This document shows, piece by piece, positions 57,814-64,000 of a DNA stretch of 64,000 bases; position 1 is the first letter of the stretch, and the number at the start of each line of letters is the position of its first letter. The stretch spans positions 1-64,000 of the forward strand of contig JAFYMC010000020.1 in assembly GCA_017556805.1 (NCBI GenBank). The letters run 5' to 3'. A program made the translations under genes and the position numbers. Source of the stretch: Lachnospiraceae bacterium (GTDB lineage: Bacteria; Bacillota; Clostridia; Lachnospirales; Lachnospiraceae). The notes under the pieces are model-generated. The model saw only the letters and a list, made by a program, of their open reading frames with translations, did not search any database and was not told the origin of the DNA.

Positions 57814-59310
57814 TTATCTTGTATATTCCGCAATTCTTGTCACAGCTACATAAATCTCGGAAATTTTATACCAGGTGGTAAAATTAACAATGCCGTTCGG
57901 GGTTAAGTCAAATTGTTCCTGAAAGGCACGGACAGCCTCGGCGGTACGAGGACCGAAAACACCATCGGCGGCAACACTGGGAACCACATAGTACACGTCG
58001 GCGATGGCATTTAACTGTTCCTGCATTTGTCGGACGACTTCCCCTCTGGAGCCTTCCTGCAGAGCTTCGCCCGGGAAGGAGTTTGGAACACCGGAGATTT
58101 CCTCGGTGGAGTTAATATAGATGGTATCACCGTAGTAGTTACGGAGAATTTCGATGGCATCGTAGCCCTGGTCGCCTAAGTATTTGCTCCCCCATTGGGA
58201 CATGAGCCCCGGACAGGTGACTCGTCTGCCGTCACAGTACTGGGTTAAAATCGGCTGGCGTACATTCGGACGGGAAAGGAAGTTGTTAAAAATATTGTCC
58301 ACAGCGGTATTGATGGTATCGAATATGTTGCGCTCCGGAATCCATTTATGGTCATAGGCAGTGGAAGAAGTGATGGTAAAGTTGTATCCCCTGTTACGGT
58401 ACCATTCGGTATACACGCGGTTCAGGGTAAAGGACTGGATGGCGAGAATATTGGCATAAATGGTTGCTTCCGGCCAGGTGGCGTAGATTTCGCTGGAGGC
58501 GACGTTTTTGATGTAATCCCGGTATCTGACGTAATAGTTTTGGGCAGAGGTATCATTCGGAGAGCCGTTGTGAACCACGATAAATTCCGGAATGACTACC
58601 TGAGACAGTACGATTTCTCCGCTGCCGGTGATTTCCTTTACCTCTTCCTCTGCGATTTTCGGAGGATAGATCCCGTATAAGGTGTGGTCCGGGATTACGA
58701 AGGTTTCGGCACTCCTTGTGTCGGACGGCACCCGCGGCAACAACTGCACCTGTTGCAGCGCAACCACATCCGGCAGCACTTCCGTTCCGAAGATTTGCAC
58801 CGGTTCGAAGCCTTCTGCCCGGACGGTGAGGTTGTATTCGGCATAGGGCCTGGGACTGCCGGCTTCTTCACTGTATTCCGGCGGCGGAGCAGGCAGTTCA
58901 ATGACAGAGGTCTGTCCGGCGGCGGAAGTATTGAATTCGTCGATGAGAGTTGTGGTATTTCCTACGGTCTCGGAAATTTGTACCGTGGCATTTTCAATCG
59001 GGAAGTTATCCGCAATGTTTCCGACCGACACTCTCAGTCCGCCGAAGGAGGCCGTGGACATGTCTGCAGGGAAGCGGGAAGGTTGGGCTGGAGACGGTGT
59101 CGGCTGTATCTGTGTTTGCTCCGGCAATAGTGCCGGATTTTGTGTGGTTTGCGGTGTCTCTGTCGGCGTATCTTGTTCCATCGGTACTATGTTTTGTACC
59201 GGAATTGCCGGTTGGTTTCGGAAGGTACTTACTTCTTGTTCGGTGCTTACTTTTCTTTGTGATTCCGGTTTTGCCGGCTCGTTAACCTGAAAAGAACGAT
59301 AGAAAGGCAT
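57814..59310 (-). CDS. sleC: SleC-like spore cortex-lytic protein (SpoIID-like plus peptidoglycan-binding domain)
   Basis: The 498-residue minus-strand product starts at 59310 after AAAGGA. Residues ~1-90 are Gln/Pro/Thr-rich and disordered. A domain of ~100 residues has a beta-sandwich look (GGLRVSVGN...FNTSAAGQTSVIELP). A SpoIID/lytic-transglycosylase-like core follows (NVASSEIYATWPEATIYANI, and later TQYCDGRRVTCPGLMSQWGS, then YDAIEILRNYYGDTIYI). The C-terminal PG_binding_1 domain (~415-490) reads DGVFGPRTAEAVRAFQEQFD. The order and ending match clostridial SleC, the germination cortex hydrolase. Clostridial SleC needs Csp proteases for activation; none is in the window, so the functional link is by similarity only. 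Confidence 0.85.
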   Translation of the reverse strand: MPFYRSFQVNEPAKPESQRKVSTEQEVSTFRNQPAIPVQNIVPMEQDTPTETPQTTQNPALLPEQTQIQPTPSPAQPSRFPADMSTASFGGLRVSVGNIADNFPIENATVQISETVGNTTTLIDEFNTSAAGQTSVIELPAPPPEYSEEAGSPRPYAEYNLTVRAEGFEPVQIFGTEVLPDVVALQQVQLLPRVPSDTRSAETFVIPDHTLYGIYPPKIAEEEVKEITGSGEIVLSQVVIPEFIVVHNGSPNDTSAQNYYVRYRDYIKNVASSEIYATWPEATIYANILAIQSFTLNRVYTEWYRNRGYNFTITSSTAYDHKWIPERNIFDTINTAVDNIFNNFLSRPNVRQPILTQYCDGRRVTCPGLMSQWGSKYLGDQGYDAIEILRNYYGDTIYINSTEEISGVPNSFPGEALQEGSRGEVVRQMQEQLNAIADVYYVVPSVAADGVFGPRTAEAVRAFQEQFDLTPNGIVNFTTWYKISEIYVAVTRIAEYTR

Positions 59311-59439
59311 AGAGATATCCTTTACTTGAAATTTACTATATGATATGATGGAAAAAAAGGAAAAATGCGGAACCGGAGAGGAAAACGGTTCGTCTAATAA
59401 ACAGAAGGTATTTTACTAACTTATGAAAGGGGCGGTTTT

Positions 59440-61926
59440 ATGAGATTATTATCAAACAAAGTAAGACGGTGCGTTGCGGCTGCCGTGACAGCAGTAATGT
59501 TTACCGGCTTGTTCGTAGGTTGCAGTGGAGGAAGTGACCGTGTTTTGCTTCCGACACCGACGCCGCGGACGGAAAAGAACAAAGAGAATCCGGAGGCTAC
59601 GAAGGCTCCGGCAATGGTAACACAGGTGCCGGTAGTTGCGGGAAGCGATGCGTCCGTAATGCTGAAGCCGGCCGGCTCATATGAGGCGGTATACGAGGTG
59701 CTGCAGCGGGTACAGGAATCCGGAAACTACCGGGGCGGTTTAGGGTTTACCAATGGGATGCTTTGGGTAGAGGAAGAAGCCGTAGATATGGCTGTACCGG
59801 ATGCGATGGCACCAACGGAGGGAACGAACGACGCAAGTAAGGGGGATGTTACCACCGGTGGCGTTGAGTTTTCCGAAACCAATGTACAGGTGGAAGGAAT
59901 TGACGAGGCGGATATTATTAAAACCGACGGGCAGTATTTCTATGTGTTTGATATGAACCGGAATGCCATTTACATTGTCAGTGCCAAGAGTGGTGAGATG
60001 AAGCTTACGGCAGCGGTGCCTGTATCCGAAGAATTTGACGGGAACGAAACCGGCAGAGAGATGTATTTGCTGGGGAACCGTCTTATACTTTTGGTCAGCG
60101 GGTTCCGTACCGAAGAAAAGTCGGAGTATTCTAAGAATGCGGGAAACTATATTCCGTATATCAGAGAGTGTGCGGTAACGAAGGTATTTACCTATGATAT
60201 TACCGATAAGTCTGCGCCGAAGTTGCTTTCTTCCTTGGAGCAGGACGGACGTATGATTACCTCCCGCCTCTCGGACGGTAAGGTATACGTGATTTCCTCC
60301 TACGGAAATTATTACGGTTGGTTTAAGCCGTTAGACGGAGCCAGAGATTTGAATGAATCGGCCGGGGAGGTATATAAAGACTACATTCCGACGGTAGAAG
60401 GAGAACCGATTGCACCGGATTGTATCTATATCAGTGAGGAACCGGTGTCCGAGGAGTTTCTGGTTGTGACTTCCATGTCTCCGGAGAACCCGGAGCAGTA
60501 CCTTGATGTGAAGTCCTTATTGGCGGACGGAGACGAGTGCTATGTCAGCAACAACTACATTTATGTGGCAGGCAGCCGTTGGCAGAACAGTGAAATCCCG
60601 TACGACCGGACCGTGGTGTATCGTTTCGCATATCAGGACGGTGAGATTACCCCGGCAGGCCAGGTGACCGTAAAGGGTACCCTGGATGATCAGTTTTCCA
60701 TGGACGAGTATGAGGGACATCTGCGTGTGGTAACTACCGTAAACGAGTACGTTTATGAGACGAAGGATACGGGATTAAAGGAAACGGTAGACATAAACGG
60801 AGACGGTATTATCGATGAAACGGATATGATTGAGCCGTATAGCTATCGGTATATTATAGACAGCAAGGAATATAATTCCTTATATATCTACAATGAGAGC
60901 TTAGAGTTAACCGGCTGTATCGAGAATCTGGCACCGGATGAGCATATTAAGTCTGCGAGACTTATGGGTAAGGTGGGCTATTTTGTTACTTTCCGTCAGA
61001 CAGACCCGTTGTTCTCCGTGGATTTAAGCGACCCGGCGAACCCGAAGGTACTGGGCGAGTTAAAGATTCCGGGCTTCTCCACCTATTTACATCCGTACGG
61101 AGAGGGGCTGCTTCTCGGTATCGGCTATGATGCGGATGAGACCACAGGCTGGACCCAAGGAGTAAAGCTTTCTATGTTTGATGTGTCGGATCCGGGCAAT
61201 GTAAAGGAAGTGCATAAGCACATTCTTGCGGATTTTACCTATACCGGTGTGGAAGCTGACCATAAGGCAGCACTTGTGGATGCAGAGAAGGGTATCATCG
61301 GATTCCCGGTCAGAGGCTATCAGGACATGGGAGAATATAACGTATATGTAGTGTATGGCTATGATGAAACGGACGGATTTTATCCGAAGTTCTCCGAAGG
61401 CTACGCCATGGGTTACGAGGCTGATTTATACGAGTTTAAGTATGAATTGTTCATGTTAGATTGCAGAGGTGCATATATCGGAGATACCTTCTATATGATT
61501 AACCCGGCCTATGAGATTAAGTCCTACGATATGGAGACATGGGAGCAGACCGGCAGAGTCGGTATGGTAAAGGAAGTGGAGGAACGTCAGGCAATGTTGG
61601 AGCAGATTAAAGAGAAAAATCCGGAACCGATTGTAATCGAAGTGGAAGCGAATCCGAGTACCGGATATACCTGGTCTACCACAATGGAGGGCGGAGCGGT
61701 ATCTCTTTTCAGTGTGGAGGATATTACTGCAGATGGCGACCGACAGCTTCCGGGCGCGCCGATTATCCAGCGCTATACCTATGAAGTACGGGATATCGGT
61801 ACCACGAAGGTGACCTTTGAATATGCACGTATGTGGGAGAGTAAAGCTCCTCTTCGACGGATTGTGTATGTGATTACCGTAGATGAAAACTTTGAAGCGA
61901 AAATCGAGTCGGTGACGGAGGAATAG
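59440..61926 (+). CDS. Beta-propeller lipoprotein with C-terminal chagasin-like inhibitor domain
   Basis: The 828-residue product starts at ATG 59440 after GAAAGGGG. A lipoprotein signal ends in LFVGC (lipid Cys28), and a short Thr/Pro/Lys linker follows. The body (~90-700) is the secreted 'beta_propel' family fold: NVQVEGIDEADIIKTDGQYF is its hallmark, and several repeated propeller blades end DLSDPANPKVLGELKIPGFS. The last ~100 residues form a chagasin (I42) cysteine-peptidase-inhibitor-like domain: EANPSTGYTW and the RMWE loop. The calcium-binding-like DINGDGIIDETD lies between blades. A propeller joined to an inhibitor suggests a surface binder that blocks cysteine peptidases, but that is inference. 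The glycerophosphodiesterase gene follows after 2 nt. Confidence 0.85.
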   Translation: MRLLSNKVRRCVAAAVTAVMFTGLFVGCSGGSDRVLLPTPTPRTEKNKENPEATKAPAMVTQVPVVAGSDASVMLKPAGSYEAVYEVLQRVQESGNYRGGLGFTNGMLWVEEEAVDMAVPDAMAPTEGTNDASKGDVTTGGVEFSETNVQVEGIDEADIIKTDGQYFYVFDMNRNAIYIVSAKSGEMKLTAAVPVSEEFDGNETGREMYLLGNRLILLVSGFRTEEKSEYSKNAGNYIPYIRECAVTKVFTYDITDKSAPKLLSSLEQDGRMITSRLSDGKVYVISSYGNYYGWFKPLDGARDLNESAGEVYKDYIPTVEGEPIAPDCIYISEEPVSEEFLVVTSMSPENPEQYLDVKSLLADGDECYVSNNYIYVAGSRWQNSEIPYDRTVVYRFAYQDGEITPAGQVTVKGTLDDQFSMDEYEGHLRVVTTVNEYVYETKDTGLKETVDINGDGIIDETDMIEPYSYRYIIDSKEYNSLYIYNESLELTGCIENLAPDEHIKSARLMGKVGYFVTFRQTDPLFSVDLSDPANPKVLGELKIPGFSTYLHPYGEGLLLGIGYDADETTGWTQGVKLSMFDVSDPGNVKEVHKHILADFTYTGVEADHKAALVDAEKGIIGFPVRGYQDMGEYNVYVVYGYDETDGFYPKFSEGYAMGYEADLYEFKYELFMLDCRGAYIGDTFYMINPAYEIKSYDMETWEQTGRVGMVKEVEERQAMLEQIKEKNPEPIVIEVEANPSTGYTWSTTMEGGAVSLFSVEDITADGDRQLPGAPIIQRYTYEVRDIGTTKVTFEYARMWESKAPLRRIVYVITVDENFEAKIESVTEE

Positions 61927-61928
61927 AA

Positions 61929-62759
61929 GTGCCTGTAGTGATTACTGTTTTGGCGACTTGTCTGATTTTGATATTATATGTTCTGTGTTTGCGTACCAAT
62001 AACACCCGTAAGGAGGCCCTAACACCTTTTACGGAGGTTTACATAGCACATAGAGGTTTGTTTGATAGGGAAAGTGTTCCGGAAAATTCCCGATCAGCCT
62101 TTTTGGAAGCCGTAAGAAAGGGATATGCGGTGGAACTGGATGTGCGGTTAACAAAGGATGAGGTACCGGTAGTGTTTCATGATGCCACGCTGCTTCGTAT
62201 GTGCGGTGCGGAGAAAAAGGTATCGGACTGTACTTGGGAAGAGCTTCGTGCCTATTCCTTAGGAAGTACCCAAAAGCATATTCCTGCCTTTGAGACGGTG
62301 TTAAAGGATATTGCCGGTAAGACGCCGGTGTTGGTGGAAATCAAGGCAGAGAAGGCCTACAAAAGAACGGCAGAGAAAACAGCAGAGGTGCTGGATGGGT
62401 ACAACGGTGTTTATGCGGTACAATCCTTTCATCCGCTGGTGCCGGTATGGTTCCGGAAATACAGACCACAGGTCCTGAGGGGGCAATTGTCTACCGACTA
62501 TCGGAGAGATACGGTGACATGTTCTCTTTTACAGAGAATTGTTCGGACGAATCTGCTGTGTAATCTACTTTCCTATCCAGATTTTATATCCTTCCGGTAT
62601 ACGATGACAGGTCTATGGTCTTATCGGGTCTGCAAACGATTGTATCGAACAATGAGCTTCGGATGGACCATACGAAGTGAAGAAGAATTGCATCGGGCGG
62701 AAAAAGAGTTTGACGGTATTATTTTCGACAGTTTTTTGCCCGGAAAGAAAATGAAATAG
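61929..62759 (+). CDS. Glycerophosphodiester phosphodiesterase
   Basis: The start is GTG 61929, just after the previous stop. The 276-residue protein has an N-terminal membrane segment (residues ~1-20) and a GDPD TIM barrel: YIAHRGLFDRESVPENSRSA, VELDVRLTKDEVPVVFHDAT, and VLVEIKAE complete the His/Glu/Asp metal-site pattern. It hydrolyses glycerophosphodiesters to glycerol 3-phosphate plus alcohol, in phospholipid or teichoic-acid turnover. The membrane segment places it at the cell surface. It is coupled to the propeller lipoprotein gene by a 2-nt gap; a terminator follows. Confidence 0.93.
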   Translation: MPVVITVLATCLILILYVLCLRTNNTRKEALTPFTEVYIAHRGLFDRESVPENSRSAFLEAVRKGYAVELDVRLTKDEVPVVFHDATLLRMCGAEKKVSDCTWEELRAYSLGSTQKHIPAFETVLKDIAGKTPVLVEIKAEKAYKRTAEKTAEVLDGYNGVYAVQSFHPLVPVWFRKYRPQVLRGQLSTDYRRDTVTCSLLQRIVRTNLLCNLLSYPDFISFRYTMTGLWSYRVCKRLYRTMSFGWTIRSEEELHRAEKEFDGIIFDSFLPGKKMK

Positions 62760-62764
62760 TGAAA

Positions 62765-62798
62765 TGCCCGGGGCTGTAAATGGCACCCGGGCAATTTT
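62765..62798 (+). terminator. Terminator after the glycerophosphodiesterase gene
   Basis: TGCCCGGG pairs with CCCGGGCA around a 13-nt loop, followed by ATTTTGG. Confidence 0.75.
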
Positions 62799-62827
62799 GG
62801 TTCTTACGAATATTAAGAGGATAATAA

Positions 62828-63505
62828 TTACTTCTTTTTCTCAAAGGATACCGGACTTACCTCAGCTTTCGGAAAACGGCTGTCCGCCGGTGACGGCTCG
62901 GACATACTGAAGTACATGGTTGCTGCCTTTGTAGTGCCGAAATCACGGTTGGAACCGGTGTTTTGTACTTTGTTGAATGCCTCGCGGAACATGGCGTTGT
63001 GAGCTTCTTCGCGGTTTAAGAGGAAGTCGATGGTGTCACGGACCTTCTTGTCATGAATCTGGCGGTAAAGGTATTCGTATACCACCTTGGCGCGCTGCTC
63101 GGAGGCAATGTTGGATAATAAGTCGGCGCAAAGGTCACCGGTTACGGTAACATAGTCTGCGGTCCAGGAATAGCCGGAGGCATTGATAAGGCCCGGATTT
63201 AATCCTAAGAGAACGTGAGTCTGGATTTCACCCGCCGGGACACTGGCAGCGTCCAGCTCGTGTCCGTTTAACAGGTTGATGGTCTGTGCTACCATTTCCA
63301 TATGGCTAAGTTCTTCTGCGGCAATGTCCATAAACAAGTCCTTGATTTCAGGGTCCTTGATGCGGAAACTCTGGGACATATACTGCATGGCCGCCTTTAA
63401 TTCGCCGTTGCCGCCGCCAAGCTGCTCCTGCAAAAGAGCGGCGTACTGTGGATTCGGTTTCTCGATTTCTACCGGGTGGAAGAGTTGCTTTTCGTGTTTG
63501 AACAT
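62828..63505 (-). CDS. Manganese catalase family protein (CotJC-like)
   Basis: The 225-residue minus-strand product starts at 63505, 5 nt after ACGGAGGT. It is a ferritin-like four-helix protein with the dimanganese ligands of manganese catalase: Glu in LQEQLGGGNGELKAAMQYM, E-x2-H in AAEELSHMEM, Glu in IASEQRAK, and E-x2-H in NREEAHNAMF. Length and the C-terminal FGTTKAATMYFSMSE fit the CotJC-type spore-coat branch as well as short manganese catalases. It would dismute hydrogen peroxide. It follows argH on the same strand, and a possible hairpin around its ribosome site is noted separately. Confidence 0.92.
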   Translation of the reverse strand: MFKHEKQLFHPVEIEKPNPQYAALLQEQLGGGNGELKAAMQYMSQSFRIKDPEIKDLFMDIAAEELSHMEMVAQTINLLNGHELDAASVPAGEIQTHVLLGLNPGLINASGYSWTADYVTVTGDLCADLLSNIASEQRAKVVYEYLYRQIHDKKVRDTIDFLLNREEAHNAMFREAFNKVQNTGSNRDFGTTKAATMYFSMSEPSPADSRFPKAEVSPVSFEKKK

Positions 63506-63510
63506 AAAAT

Positions 63511-63548
63511 ACCTCCGTTGGATTTTTTTGATAGTATCCCACGGAGGT
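63511..63548 (-). promoter_or_regulatory. Hairpin covering the Mn-catalase ribosome site
   Basis: ACCTCCGT (63511-63518) and ACGGAGGT (63541-63548) are exact complements around a 22-nt A/T-rich loop. On the minus strand the gene-proximal arm is the Shine-Dalgarno sequence, so pairing would hide it. It could also be a weak argH terminator. Confidence 0.5.
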
Positions 63549-63568
63549 AGTTTTCTATTCGGTAAGTA

Positions 63569-64000
63569 TTATTTGTTCTTTAAGTATTCCTCGTTTCTCT
63601 GAATCACTTCCTCCATCACAGCCGGTCCCGGTGCGCCGAGGGTGTTTCTCTTGGTGACGCAGGTTTCCATTTTGATGGCGTCAAAGATATCTGCTTCGAA
63701 TACCGGGCTGATGGCCTTGTACTCTTCTAAGGTCATATCGTCAAGGGCAATTCCCTTTTGCTCGCAGAACAGTACCAGCTGGCCTACGATACCGTGAGCG
63801 TCACGGAACGGTACGCCGTGGTTTACTAAGTAGTCTGCTGCGTCGGTAGCGTTGGTGAAGCCGTTCTTTGCGCTTTCTTCCATGTTGTCGTTATTGACGG
63901 TCATGGTGGCAATCATACCGGTGAACAGTGCAAGACACCCCTTTACGGTATCGATGGCGTCAAAGGTAAGTTCCTTGTCTTCCTGCATGTCCTTGTTGTA
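63569..64000 (-). CDS. argH: Argininosuccinate lyase, C-terminal part (runs off the window)
   Basis: The visible 143 codons are the 3' end of argH, and the frame stays open through the right edge (YNKDMQEDKE). Typical ArgH blocks are LTFDAIDTVKGCLALFTGMI, TNATDAADYLVNHGVPFRDA and a terminal helix ending EEYLKNK. ArgH splits argininosuccinate to arginine and fumarate, the last step of arginine synthesis. The catalytic Ser loop (GSSxMPQKKN) lies outside the window. It is upstream of the Mn-catalase gene on the minus strand. Confidence 0.95.
   Translation of the reverse strand, partial: YNKDMQEDKELTFDAIDTVKGCLALFTGMIATMTVNNDNMEESAKNGFTNATDAADYLVNHGVPFRDAHGIVGQLVLFCEQKGIALDDMTLEEYKAISPVFEADIFDAIKMETCVTKRNTLGAPGPAVMEEVIQRNEEYLKNK

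Overview
The window looks like a chromosomal segment of a Gram-positive, spore-forming, motile anaerobe of the Clostridia, most likely a plant-fibre-degrading gut Lachnospiraceae. The evidence is a serine T-box in front of serS, sigma-A promoters (TTGACA / 17 nt / TATAAT) throughout, an oxygen-sensitive class III ribonucleotide reductase, spore-cortex lytic enzymes (SleC-like and YaaH/SleL-like), CheV and chemoreceptor sequence, a GH10 xylanase, and several lipoproteins with Thr-Pro-rich linkers. The species assignment is inference.

Layout. 1-5.7 kb is an accessory island: the end of a type I specificity gene (hsdS), hsdR, then an AT-rich three-gene cassette made of a ParA-like ATPase and two unrecognised proteins. 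It ends against a decayed fucO-type iron alcohol dehydrogenase (5.72-6.25 kb). An Rpn/PD-(D/E)XK nuclease gene follows on the minus strand, then a secreted-type esterase gene. 9.4-9.6 kb holds a chain of strong palindromes. 9.7-16.0 kb is one operon: a Cys-rich protein of unknown function, a low-molecular-weight tyrosine phosphatase, and a MoxR-DUF58-transglutaminase module. 16-25 kb carries a CAP protein, a CDF metal exporter whose ribosome site lies in a hairpin, two tandem SGNH hydrolases, a large nested-hairpin RNA (about 21.04-21.34 kb), mntP, a DUF1846 protein and a lipoprotein. 25-30.8 kb has cheV with a zinc-ribbon membrane protein, hisH-hisF, a DUF4250 protein and an AEC transporter.

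At 30.9-31.3 kb a tRNA-Gly(GCC) is followed by rearranged partial copies of its own 3' end and terminator, packed with palindromes, and then by a chemoreceptor fragment. 32-36.2 kb holds a GNAT acetyltransferase, the second copy of the Cys-rich protein, a TPR lipoprotein and hflX. 36.4-38.8 kb is nrdD with a fused glutaredoxin-like domain. tcdA, an SseB-like gene and T-box-serS follow; the serS leader carries a 22-nt direct repeat bracketing extra sequence. 42.4-64 kb is core metabolism, transport and envelope functions: a phosphoesterase, a flavin reductase, nhaC, a YtrA-type regulator with an ABC exporter, a LysM amidase, a MraY-like transferase, azlCD, aroA, GH10 xylanase, a DUF374 acyltransferase, the two cortex-lytic proteins, a beta-propeller/chagasin lipoprotein, a glycerophosphodiesterase, a manganese catalase and the end of argH.

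The best candidates for something undescribed are the ParA/163-aa/234-aa cassette beside hsdR, the nested-hairpin RNA at 21 kb, the tRNA-derived repeat array at 31 kb, and the paralogous Cys-rich 316-residue proteins. Coordinates come from reading the sequence. Family names come from motif recognition, without database searches.
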